Assembly: GCF_029626225.1 (NCBI RefSeq)
Contig: NZ_JARUBP010000001.1
Coordinates: 620,001-684,000, forward strand
DNA from: Asanoa sp. WMMD1127
GTDB taxonomy: Bacteria; Actinomycetota; Actinomycetes; Mycobacteriales; Micromonosporaceae
Reading direction: 5' to 3'
Length of the DNA: 64,000 nt
The position numbers were made by a program, and so were the translations under genes. Positions 41,649 to 48,914 of this stretch are shown here, piece by piece. Positions within the stretch are counted from its first letter, which is position 1. Each line of letters begins with the position of its first letter. The notes beneath the pieces are model-generated. The model was not told the origin of the DNA. It was given only the letters and a program-made list of their open reading frames with translations, and did no database searches.

Positions 41649-42131
41649 ATGGCGCGGGCTAGCCGCGGCGGCAGCGCCGGCATCTTCGAGCCGGCCCTGA
41701 AATGGATGCGCAAGAAGGTGCAGCGCAGCCGCCGTCACCACCACGTCTTCCGCGGCGAGGTCCGCCGCGGCCCGGGCGGCGGCCTGCGCGGCAGCGGCTG
41801 GCACCACCGCTTCATGGGCCAGGACCCACCGGACCGCCGGGTCACCCAGGTCACCCGCCGCGGCGCGGACGGCACCTACGCCGCCGACGTGGAGATGCGC
41901 GGCGGCCCCACCGGCGCCTGGTACCCCAAGCCCGCCGGCAGCAGCTTCTTCCCTGATAATTGGACCCCACAACAGGTCGACCGAGCGATCGAAAGCGCCT
42001 TCGCCAACAGCACCCCGGTGCCCGGCACCAACGGCCGCCGCTGGCGAGGCGTGGCCGACGGCGTCCTCATCGAAGGCTCGTACCACCCCAACGGAAGGGC
42101 ATGGAACTCAGGATGGCCGATCGTCCAATAA
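41649..42131 (+). CDS. EndoU-family endoribonuclease toxin domain
   Basis: 160 aa. After a basic leader (KWMRKKVQRSRRHH) the bacterial EndoU domain runs from ~31 to the end: HHVFRGEV with H32, GWHHR with H52/H53, K94 (WYPKPAGSS), then SSFFPDNWTPQQV and YHPNG. These fit the two catalytic His, Lys and the FFPxxW motif of the family. EndoU toxins cut tRNA or other RNA. No Shine-Dalgarno sequence is seen; TAG-TC-ATG suggests restart after the upstream gene. The next gene is the immunity candidate. Confidence 0.85.
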   Translation: MARASRGGSAGIFEPALKWMRKKVQRSRRHHHVFRGEVRRGPGGGLRGSGWHHRFMGQDPPDRRVTQVTRRGADGTYAADVEMRGGPTGAWYPKPAGSSFFPDNWTPQQVDRAIESAFANSTPVPGTNGRRWRGVADGVLIEGSYHPNGRAWNSGWPIVQ

Positions 42132-42538
42132 GCGGCGTCACCTTCCACCGCGACGACCACGGCGCCCCCGCCTTCCACCCAACGGACGACACCTGGAGCG
42201 CAATAGGCTCCCTGATGACCAGCGACGTCCAAAACGTAGCTCTCTGGGCCCTCCGCCTCCTAGCCAACGTAGACGACGTAGAAGCCGGCCAAACCGACCT
42301 GGAAACCTGGCAAGGCAACAGCTGGCAAGTAGAAATCACCAAAAAAGGCATGCACCTACAGGACCTGTACTCAGACGACTGGTCAGGCACCCACTCGCTG
42401 AGCGAAGCGAAAGCAGTACTCCTGGCCTACCTAAAGTTCCTCCTGCCCAGCAACACGCAGCGCCAGTCAGAACTAGCAAACTGGGAACAGCAGGAGGGCC
42501 GCCCACACCCCAGCCGCGAAGCCATCGAGGCCCTGTAG
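42113..42538 (+). CDS. Candidate immunity protein for the EndoU toxin
   Basis: 141 aa acidic protein of unrecognised family (an ATG at 42101 would give 145 aa). It overlaps the EndoU 3' end by 19 bases, the normal place for an immunity gene. Codon use differs sharply from its neighbours: A-ending codons (GTA, CTA, CAA, GAA, AAA, ATA) are frequent, a sign of recent transfer. The last codons and stop come from the first unit of the tandem repeat that begins at 42527, so its 3' end may have been reshaped by that element. Confidence 0.65.
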   Translation: MADRPISGVTFHRDDHGAPAFHPTDDTWSAIGSLMTSDVQNVALWALRLLANVDDVEAGQTDLETWQGNSWQVEITKKGMHLQDLYSDDWSGTHSLSEAKAVLLAYLKFLLPSNTQRQSELANWEQQEGRPHPSREAIEAL

Positions 42539-42769
42539 GTCCTGCGCCGGCGGCAATATCTCCACCGTGACCACACGCGCGGGGTTCCCCGGGCGCTCGG
42601 CCCCCGAGAGGCCCTGTAAGTCCCGCGCCGGCGGCAACATCTCCACCGCGACCACACGCGCGGGATCCCCCCGGGCTCGGCCCTCGGAGGCCCTGTAAGC
42701 CCTGTGCCGGCGGCAATGTCTCCACCGTGACCACACGCGCGGGGTTCTCCGGGGGCTCGGCCCCCGGAG
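42527..42769. repeat. Three tandem ~80-base repeats with hairpin potential
   Basis: Units begin at 42527, 42608 and 42687 (period 81 then 79; a fourth start is cut at 42767). Each has GAGGCCCTGTARG, CGGCGGCAA.RTCTCCACCG and GACCACACGCGCGGG. The third unit ends in a perfect 10-bp hairpin, CTCCGGGGGC-TCG-GCCCCCGGAG (42747-42769); the others have decayed versions. It fills the space between the immunity gene and the tmRNA terminator. Looks like a REP-type non-coding element rather than a gene. Confidence 0.85.
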
Positions 42770-42781
42770 CAGACATAACGA

Positions 42782-42822
42782 GTGGGCGGGGCGTGCGCTT
42801 TTTGCACGCACACCCCGCCCAC
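42782..42822 (-). terminator. Terminator hairpin of tmRNA
   Basis: A long stem: GTGGGCGGGG (42782-42791) pairs with CCCCGCCCAC (42813-42822) and CGTGC with GCACG, with a 7-base loop containing TTTTT and a 4-base bulge. It lies 8 bases beyond the tmRNA 3' end on the minus strand. Confidence 0.75.
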
Positions 42823-42829
42823 CCACTCG

Positions 42830-43204
42830 TGGAGGTGCCGGGAATCGAACCCGGGTCCTTCGGCGCCTTGTCAGGGCTTCTCCGAGCGCAGCTCGCTGTG
42901 TCCTTACTCGGCCCCACCGATCACGCGAGCGAGTCGGTGAGACGGGCCCAGTCGCTGATTGATCTCGCCGCGCGGCCCCCGCGACCGGGGCCGGTTGGCC
43001 AGCCTTCTAGCTGATGCCGGCTAACTGGGCCGAAGGCACTCCCAGGCCGACAAGTTCGCTAACCCGCCGTCAGGCGGCGAGGGCGAACTGAGCGCGATTC
43101 TGCTTGGCGCTTATTGGTTTCCAACGACCGATTATCGAGACGACGTTGGCTTCCTCGGCTCGCTTCCCCTGTCGCAACGGACGAAGTCGAAACCAGTCAC
43201 CCCC
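42830..43204 (-). ncRNA. ssrA: Transfer-messenger RNA (tmRNA)
   Basis: About 375 nt. The 5' end GGGGGTGACTGGTTTCGACTT and the 3' end GGTTCGATTCCCGGCACCTCC form the tRNA-like part: 5' GGGGGTG (43204-43198) pairs with 3' CACCTCC (42837-42831). The T-loop GGTTCGATTCCC is exact. The CCA is not encoded (ACG follows), so it must be added. The mRNA part codes a 12-residue tag ending FALAA. It rescues stalled ribosomes with SmpB, encoded just upstream. Confidence 0.95.
43070..43108 (-). other. tmRNA proteolysis-tag reading frame
   Basis: Read on the minus strand from 43108: resume codon GCC, then AKQNRAQFALAA and TGA (43072-43070). AATAAGCG directly precedes the resume codon. The terminal LAA is the ClpXP/ClpAP recognition end. 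Confidence 0.93.
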
Positions 43205-43249
43205 TCGTGCTGCGCCTGCCGCAGCCACTACAGATTAACGTGCCGCGCC

Positions 43250-43281
43250 ACGGGTTTCTTCCCGAGGTGGGAACCGCCCGT
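43250..43281 (-). terminator. Hairpin downstream of smpB
   Basis: ACGGG/CCCGT and TTCCC/GGGAA arms with a small internal loop and a GAGGT terminal loop, 12 bases past the smpB stop and upstream of tmRNA. Probably ends the smpB transcript before the ssrA promoter. Confidence 0.5.
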
Positions 43282-43292
43282 TGGCGGACATA

Positions 43293-43769
43293 TCACTCCA
43301 TGCCCTTGCCCCGCCGGCCGGCGGCTCGCTGGATCTCCCGATCGGCGTCGCGTTTGGCCAGATCCTGCCGCTTGTCGTAGGACTTCTTGCCGCGCGCCAG
43401 GCCGAGCTCGACCTTGGCCCAGCCGTCGTTGAAATAGACCGAGAGCGGCACCAGGGTCACGCCGTCGTCCTTGAGCTTGCCCAGCAGGCGGTCGATCTCG
43501 AGCCGGTTGAGCAGCAGCTTGCGGGTGCGGCGCGGCTCGTGGTTGGTCCACGTGCCCTGGCTGTATTCGGGGATGTGCATCCCGTAGAGGTAGAGCTCGC
43601 CGCCCTGCGCCTGGGCGAACGAGTCGACCAGCGACGCCCGGCCCGCGCGCAGCGACTTGACCTCGGTGCCGGTCAGCGCCATCCCCGCCTCGTAGGTGTC
43701 GAGGATGGTGTAGTCGTGCCGGGCGCGGCGATTCGACGTCACGACCTTGCGGCCCTTTTCCCGTGGCAC
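43293..43769 (-). CDS. smpB: SsrA-binding protein SmpB
   Basis: 158 aa. [30 protein letters not shown] at the N-terminus and the C-terminal [24 protein letters not shown] tail are diagnostic (quoted in parts). It binds tmRNA and brings it to stalled ribosomes. The GTG at 43769 is set by AAGGGAGGT just upstream; the open frame continues to 43796. Located beside ssrA. Confidence 0.96.
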   Translation of the reverse strand: MPREKGRKVVTSNRRARHDYTILDTYEAGMALTGTEVKSLRAGRASLVDSFAQAQGGELYLYGMHIPEYSQGTWTNHEPRRTRKLLLNRLEIDRLLGKLKDDGVTLVPLSVYFNDGWAKVELGLARGKKSYDKRQDLAKRDADREIQRAAGRRGKGME

Positions 43770-43836
43770 GACAACCTCCCTTAGACAACCGTGCAATGTT
43801 ACCCGTCACGGCCGCGATCGACATCCGCATAACGAC

Positions 43837-43870
43837 AGTGGGCCCGCGCCACAATCGGCACGGGCCCACT
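43837..43870 (-). terminator. Terminator after the M23 peptidase gene
   Basis: Perfect 10-bp stem AGTGGGCCCG / CGGGCCCACT with a 14-base loop, 12 bases beyond the stop of the M23 peptidase gene and 67 bases before the smpB start. Confidence 0.6.
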
Positions 43871-43882
43871 CCGGAGGCGGGT

Positions 43883-45139
43883 TCAGCAGAGGCAGGGGGC
43901 CAGGAAGTCCAGCGGCTGCACCGGGTCACCGTTGAGCCGCACCTCGAAGTGCAGGTGGTCGCCGGTCGAGGCGCCGGTCGTGCCGACCCGGCCGATGACC
44001 TCGCCGCGCTTCACCTCCTGTCCCTCGTGGACCAGGATCTTGGACTGGTGCCCGTAGCAGGTCGACATCGACCTGCCCCGGTACTTGCCGTGGCTCAGGC
44101 ACGTGTAGTTGCCGTAGCCACCGTTCCAGCCCGCCATGATCACCTTGCCCGCGGCCGCGGCGTGGATCGGCGTGCCACCGCCGGCCGCGATGTCCATGCC
44201 CGCGTGCAGCTGCCACACGTGGTAGTACGGGTCGAACCGGTTGCCGAAGTCGCTCGACTTCTCGCCGTGCACCGGCATGAACAGCCGCCCCGCCGACAGC
44301 TTGGCCTCGGCCGCCGCCTGCTGCTTGGCCTCCCACGCCCGGAGCGCCGCCGCGATCTTCGCCGACTCCGCCTTGGCCTCCTTGTACTTCTGGAGGCTCG
44401 CGGCCCGCTCCTCCTGGGCCACGGTCAGCGCTTCCTCTTTCTGCCGAACGAGCTGCGCGACCTCCCGTACGGCGTCCTCGGCCTGGTCTTCCGCGACCGA
44501 GGCCTCGTCGACCGCCGTGTCCGCGGTCAGCATCGCCTCGTCAGCCGCGGCCCGGGCCACCGTCGCGTCGTTCTCCTCGTGCCGGGCGACCGCGACCGCG
44601 TCGAGGTAGCTGCGCACCATCCGCCTCTGGTCGGAGATCACCCGGTCGACGTAGCCGAACCGGTAGAGCGCGTCGGTCGGGTTGTCAGCCCGGATGAGGA
44701 CGTTGATGTTGGCGATCGTGCTGCCCTTGTAAGCGGCGGCCGCGAGCTCGACGATCTGCTGCTGTCCCTCGCGCCGGTCCCGGTCGGCCGCCGCGAACCG
44801 CTTCTGCGCGCTGGCCACGGCCGCCTGGGCGACGTCGGCCTTGCGCTGCGCCGTCTCGGCCCGCACCTGCGCGGCGACGACCTGACCCTTGCTCTCGATC
44901 ACCAGCTGCTCCGCCGCGGGCATCTTGCCCGTCGCCGCGACCAGCTGGCGGGCCGCCTCCTGAGCACGCTCGGTGGCGCCCTCGAGTATCGACGACGCCC
45001 GGGCGACCTCGGCGTCGATCCGTTTCTTGTCGTCCCGTGGATCTCCTCGGGCGGCGCCGGCCGGCTGGATCGCCGCGAGGACGACCACGGCCAGCACCAG
45101 CACCGCTAACTTCGGACGTTTTCTGCGATAGGAGTACAT
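43883..45139 (-). CDS. Secreted M23 peptidase with coiled coil, EnvC-like partner of FtsEX
   Basis: 418 aa. A signal peptide (LAVLVLAVVVLAAIQPAGA) is followed by ~250 residues of Ala/Glu-rich coiled coil, then a LytM domain with HAGMDIAAG and DHLHFEV (zinc ligands H, D and HxH). Encoded next to ftsEX, the same position and layout as peptidoglycan hydrolases activated by FtsEX (EnvC, PcsB, RipC types). All zinc ligands look present, so it may be an active endopeptidase. Two cysteines at the C-terminus (APCLC) are odd. Confidence 0.88.
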   Translation of the reverse strand: MYSYRRKRPKLAVLVLAVVVLAAIQPAGAARGDPRDDKKRIDAEVARASSILEGATERAQEAARQLVAATGKMPAAEQLVIESKGQVVAAQVRAETAQRKADVAQAAVASAQKRFAAADRDRREGQQQIVELAAAAYKGSTIANINVLIRADNPTDALYRFGYVDRVISDQRRMVRSYLDAVAVARHEENDATVARAAADEAMLTADTAVDEASVAEDQAEDAVREVAQLVRQKEEALTVAQEERAASLQKYKEAKAESAKIAAALRAWEAKQQAAAEAKLSAGRLFMPVHGEKSSDFGNRFDPYYHVWQLHAGMDIAAGGGTPIHAAAAGKVIMAGWNGGYGNYTCLSHGKYRGRSMSTCYGHQSKILVHEGQEVKRGEVIGRVGTTGASTGDHLHFEVRLNGDPVQPLDFLAPCLC

Positions 45140-45215
45140 CTCGCACCCTTCACCCGCACGTGAGCATGACGCTACCTACGGCACACAGGGCGCAAAGGCG
45201 AAACGGAATAACAAG

Positions 45216-45280
45216 CGGCACACAGCACGGCGCCCGCCACGCCGCTCTCGCGACGTGACGGGCGCCCCAGCCGTGTGCCG
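45216..45280 (-). terminator. Two-part hairpin between ftsX and the M23 gene
   Basis: Outer arms CGGCACAC (45216-45223) and GTGTGCCG (45273-45280), and inner arms of 13 bases (45229-45241 and 45254-45266, one mismatch), enclose a 12-base loop. Only 3 bases after the ftsX stop. Either ends the ftsEX transcript or reduces read-through into the peptidase gene. Confidence 0.65.
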
Positions 45281-45283
45281 AAG

Positions 45284-46159
45284 TTAGACCCGCAGATAGA
45301 AGCGGAGGGTGACCCAGGCGGTGATCGAGCTGACCAGGGTGCCGGCCAGCGCCATCAGCGGCAGCATGATCAACACCTTGCCCCACGACAGCGGCGTCAA
45401 CAGGTCGGTCAACTCCTGCAGCGACCCGTCGAGCAACAGCACCTTGCCGAGCGCCAGCGCACCGAAGCCGATGATCGCGCCGAGGAGACCGGCGACCACC
45501 GCCTCCAGCACGAACGGCGCCTGGATGAACCAGTTGGACGCGCCGACCAGCTTCATGACCGCGACTTCTCGGCGTTTGCTGTAGGCCGCCACCTGGATCG
45601 TGTTGCCGACCAGCAACAGGGCGGCGATCGCCATCACGCTGGCCGCCACCAGCGCCATGGTCTGCACCGAGCCGAGGATGTTGAAGATCTTCTCCAGCAG
45701 GTTCCGTTGGTCGATGATCTGGTCGACGCCGTCCTTGCCCACGTAGGCCTCGCGGACCTGCTGGTATTGCTCCGGGTTCTTCAGGCCGACCCGGAACGAC
45801 TCGGGCAGCTGGCCGGGCTTCACCGCGTCGACGACCGCCGGCACGTCGGCGAACATCTCCTGGAACTTGGTGAAGGCCTGGTCCTTGGACTCGTAGATGA
45901 CCTCACGAACCAGCGGGTCGGCCTTCAGCGCGCCCTCGAGGCTGCTGCGCTGGTCGTCGGTGATCTCGGGCTTCAGGAAGATGGCGACTTCGATCTTGTC
46001 GTAGTAGTACGCCTTCATGTCCTTGACCTGCGTGTAGATCAGGCCGCTGGCGCCGAGCATGGTCAACGAAACTGCCATCGTGATGATCATGGCGACGGTC
46101 ATCGTCACGTTGCGCCACAGTCCGACCATCACCTCGGACATGACGTACTTCAACCGCAT
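45284..46159 (-). CDS. ftsX: Cell division protein FtsX
   Basis: 291 aa. Four membrane segments: one at ~20-40 (VTMTVAMIITMAVSLTMLG), and three in the C-terminal third, with an extracellular domain in between. KRREVAVMKLVGASNWFIQAPFVLEA is the FtsX signature. It signals through the membrane to a peptidoglycan hydrolase during division, together with FtsE. 79 bases separate it from ftsE. Confidence 0.96.
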   Translation of the reverse strand: MRLKYVMSEVMVGLWRNVTMTVAMIITMAVSLTMLGASGLIYTQVKDMKAYYYDKIEVAIFLKPEITDDQRSSLEGALKADPLVREVIYESKDQAFTKFQEMFADVPAVVDAVKPGQLPESFRVGLKNPEQYQQVREAYVGKDGVDQIIDQRNLLEKIFNILGSVQTMALVAASVMAIAALLLVGNTIQVAAYSKRREVAVMKLVGASNWFIQAPFVLEAVVAGLLGAIIGFGALALGKVLLLDGSLQELTDLLTPLSWGKVLIMLPLMALAGTLVSSITAWVTLRFYLRV

Positions 46160-46238
46160 CGGGGGGATTCCTTCCGGAGCTCCACTGGACTAACCGACTT
46201 GCCGGGGGGCGAGTTGCGCGCGAGGGGGGTTGCGCGGC

Positions 46239-46919
46239 TCAGCCGTATACGCCCCGGGCCTGGTCGCGAACGATGCGACCACTTTCGATCTCGATGACGC
46301 GCCGGCGCATCTGGTTGACGATGTTGGAGTCGTGGGTGACCATCACGACCGTCGTGCCGGTCCGGTTGATCCGGTCGAGCAACCGCATGATCTCGATCGA
46401 CGTGTCGGGGTCGAGGTTTCCGGTCGGCTCGTCGGCCAGCAGGATCAGCGGCCGGTTGACGAACGCGCGCGCCACGGCGACGCGCTGCTGCTCACCACCG
46501 GACAGCTCGTGGGGGTAGCGGTGCTCCTTGCCGCCCAGGCCGACCAGCTCGAGGACCTCGGGGACCACGCGCCGGGCGACCGCCTTGGTCTTGCCGATCA
46601 CCTCGAGCGCGAACGCCACGTTCTCGTAGGCGGTGCGGTTGGGGAGCAGGCGGAAGTCCTGGAACACGCACCCGATCTGCCGGCGGAACGCCGGGATCTT
46701 CCACGACCGCATCGCCGTCACGTCGCGTCCGTTGACGTGCACCCGACCGCGGTTGGGGGTGACCTCGTGCAGCAGCAGCTTGATGATCGTCGACTTGCCG
46801 GATCCCGACGGGCCGATGAAGAAGACGAACTCGCCCTTCTCGATCCCGACAGAGACCTCGTCAAGCGAAGGCCGCGAAGCCTTGGGGTAGGTCTTGGTCA
46901 CGTGCTCGAGCTGAATCAC
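46239..46919 (-). CDS. ftsE: Cell division ATP-binding protein FtsE
   Basis: 226 aa ABC ATPase: Walker [10 protein letters not shown], signature [14 protein letters not shown], Walker [13 protein letters not shown]. The GTG at 46919 ([11 protein letters not shown]) is the family start; a promoter -10 ends 8 bases before it, so the mRNA may be leaderless. Works with FtsX in septal cell-wall hydrolysis. Confidence 0.96.
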   Translation of the reverse strand: MIQLEHVTKTYPKASRPSLDEVSVGIEKGEFVFFIGPSGSGKSTIIKLLLHEVTPNRGRVHVNGRDVTAMRSWKIPAFRRQIGCVFQDFRLLPNRTAYENVAFALEVIGKTKAVARRVVPEVLELVGLGGKEHRYPHELSGGEQQRVAVARAFVNRPLILLADEPTGNLDPDTSIEIMRLLDRINRTGTTVVMVTHDSNIVNQMRRRVIEIESGRIVRDQARGVYG

Positions 46920-46927
46920 GGGTCGTG

Positions 46928-46955
46928 AGTCTACGCGGTGTAACGAAAACTCCAA
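46928..46955 (-). promoter_or_regulatory. Promoter of ftsEX
   Basis: On the minus strand TTGGAG (complement of 46950-46955) and TAGACT (complement of 46928-46933) are 16 bases apart. The -10 ends 8 bases before the ftsE GTG and there is no ribosome binding site, the pattern of leaderless transcripts. Confidence 0.55.
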
Positions 46956-47053
46956 GCCTCCAGGCACCCCTGCTGCCCGTAATGCCGGAAAGGCCGAAAT
47001 TTATTCCACACATTAGACGGAGACGCACACGCAGCGTCACCGAAAATAACGGG

Positions 47054-48175
47054 CTAGGCCGGGTTCGTCTCGAGCTCGCGCTGCTTGCGCCAACGGATTC
47101 CGGCCTCGATGAACTCGTCGATCTCGCCGTCGAAGACCGAGGACGGGTTGCCCGTCTCCTCCTCAGTTCGAAGGTCTTTCACCATCTGATAAGGATGGAG
47201 GACGTACGAGCGCATCTGGTCGCCCCACGACCCGGCCGCATCCGTCTTGAGCCCGTCGAGCTTGGCCTGCTCCTCCTGCCGCTTGCGCTCGAGCAGCCGG
47301 GCCTGGAGCACCCGCAGCGCCGACGCCTTGTTCTGGAGCTGAGACTTCTCGTTCTGGCAGGTGACCACGATGCCGGTCGGGATGTGGGTGATCCGGACCG
47401 CCGAGTCGGTGGTGTTGACGCTCTGGCCGCCGGGACCCGACGACCGGTAGACGTCGACCCGGATGTCGTTCTCGGGGATGTCGATGTGGTCGGTCTGCTC
47501 GGTCACCGGCAGCACCTCGACGCCGGCGAAGCTCGTCTGCCGCCGGCCCTGGTTGTCGAACGGGCTGATCCGGACCAGCCGGTGGGTCCCGGACTCGACG
47601 CTCAGCGTGCCGTAGGCGTAGGGCGCCTTCACCGCGAAGGTCGCCGACTTGAGACCCGCCTCTTCCGCGTACGAGGTGTCGTAGACCTCGGTCGGGTAGT
47701 TGTGCCGCTCGGCCCACCGCAGGTACATCCGCAGGAGCATCTCGGCGAAGTCGGCGGCGTCGACGCCACCCGCACCGGCCCGGATCGCCACCAGCGCCTC
47801 CCGCGAGTCGTACTCGCCGGAGAGCAGGGTGCGGACCTCCATCTCCTCGACCGACTTGTGCAGCGCGGTCACCTCGGTGCCGACCTCGGCCAGCGCGCCC
47901 GGGTCGGACTCGGCCTCGGCCAGCTCCAGCAGCACGTGGGCGTCGTCGAGCCGGCCGCGGAGGGCGGCCAGGCGGTCGATCTCGCTGTTGACGTGGGAGA
48001 GCTTGGAGGTGACGGCCTGCGCGCGGGCCTGGTCGTCCCACAGGTCCGGGGCCGACGCCTGCTCCTCCAGGTCAGCCTTGTCCCGGCGCAGCTTGTCGAG
48101 GTCGAGCACGGCCTCGATGTTGCGCAGGGTGGCATCGAGAGTCTTGAGCTGTTCGGCGTAATCGGCAGCGGTCAC
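47054..48175 (-). CDS. prfB: Peptide chain release factor 2
   Basis: 373 aa. SPF at 204-206 recognises UGA and UAA stop codons, and GGQ at 249-251 triggers peptide release. The reading frame is continuous, with no programmed UGA frameshift near codon 25 as in E. coli. GTG start at 48175. Upstream of ftsEX on the same strand, the usual order in actinobacteria. Confidence 0.96.
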   Translation of the reverse strand: MTAADYAEQLKTLDATLRNIEAVLDLDKLRRDKADLEEQASAPDLWDDQARAQAVTSKLSHVNSEIDRLAALRGRLDDAHVLLELAEAESDPGALAEVGTEVTALHKSVEEMEVRTLLSGEYDSREALVAIRAGAGGVDAADFAEMLLRMYLRWAERHNYPTEVYDTSYAEEAGLKSATFAVKAPYAYGTLSVESGTHRLVRISPFDNQGRRQTSFAGVEVLPVTEQTDHIDIPENDIRVDVYRSSGPGGQSVNTTDSAVRITHIPTGIVVTCQNEKSQLQNKASALRVLQARLLERKRQEEQAKLDGLKTDAAGSWGDQMRSYVLHPYQMVKDLRTEEETGNPSSVFDGEIDEFIEAGIRWRKQRELETNPA

Positions 48176-48254
48176 AACACTGAAGCGTACCGCTGTCACG
48201 CCGGATCCCCCGCTCAGCGGGTTGCCCGCCGAGCGAGGGAGCTCCGATCGGGAC

Positions 48255-48770
48255 CTACTTCGCGGGGGCTGCCTTCAGCCAGCTGAGGGCCGCCTTGTGG
48301 TAGTTGACCGCGAAGTCGAGGGCCGCGGCGCCGTAGGCGTCGCCTTCCTTCTTGGCCTCGCGGGACTGCTCGCGGGCCGAGGCGAGCGCCTCGGTGTGGT
48401 AGGCGTTCGCGTTGGCGTAGAGCTCCTTGAGCTGTCCGCCGGAGTGCTGCTGGCCGAACGCCACGCGAAGGGCCGTCGGGTTACGCACGGCGTCGCGGCC
48501 GGGCGTCTCGCCGAGCCACCGGGTGAAGGCCCGCTTGCCCGCCGCGGTGATCGCGTAGGGCTGACTGGATCGGGGACCCGGCTTGCCGAGACGCACGTAG
48601 CCCTGCTCGGCCAGCGCCGGCAGCTCGCGGTAGACCTGGCTGCGGGTCATCGACCAGTAAGGGCCGAGCCGACGCTCGGCGGACGCCATCAGCTGCCCGC
48701 CGGTCATCGGTCCTTCGTGGAGCAGACCGAGCAGTGCGGCCGCCGTGGGGTTGATGTCATTATCCGCCAT
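48255..48770 (-). CDS. PadR-family transcriptional regulator
   Basis: 171 aa. N-terminal winged helix ([49 protein letters not shown] in parts) and a helical C-terminal dimerisation region with a VirR/AphA-like pattern. A perfect 19-base palindrome 75 bases upstream is its probable operator. The neighbours do not reveal a regulated transporter. ATG start. Confidence 0.9.
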   Translation of the reverse strand: MADNDINPTAAALLGLLHEGPMTGGQLMASAERRLGPYWSMTRSQVYRELPALAEQGYVRLGKPGPRSSQPYAITAAGKRAFTRWLGETPGRDAVRNPTALRVAFGQQHSGGQLKELYANANAYHTEALASAREQSREAKKEGDAYGAAALDFAVNYHKAALSWLKAAPAK

Positions 48771-48844
48771 ATCTCAAAGGTCGCACCTCGACGGCCCCTC
48801 GTCCAGGATTTCCGCTGATCAAAAACGGAGCGTCTCCACAATGC

Positions 48845-48863
48845 ACTGTCTGGGACAGACAGT
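48845..48863. promoter_or_regulatory. Palindromic operator upstream of padR
   Basis: ACTGTCTG-GGA-CAGACAGT, perfect 8-base arms with a 3-base spacer, in the 144-base gap between padR and the kinase gene. Probably bound by the PadR protein itself. Confidence 0.6.
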
Positions 48864-48914
48864 CTGCTGAGGACAATGAAGCCAGGCGGGCAGGATCGGC
48901 GGCAAAAGCCTTGA

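Noticed and set aside
42527-42769. CRISPR array
   Set aside because: The 80-base units are nearly identical from end to end with no short repeat/unique spacer pattern, and no cas genes are present.
39939-42830. Integrated genomic island using the ssrA 3' end
   Set aside because: No integrase, and no second copy of the tmRNA 3' sequence seen at the far side. Foreign codon use is limited to the immunity gene.
42727-43014. Plus-strand open frame across the tmRNA 3' half
   Set aside because: The DNA here is a clear tmRNA on the other strand.
47054-48175. Programmed frameshift in prfB
   Set aside because: The frame is continuous from the GTG start through SPF and GGQ, with no in-frame UGA.
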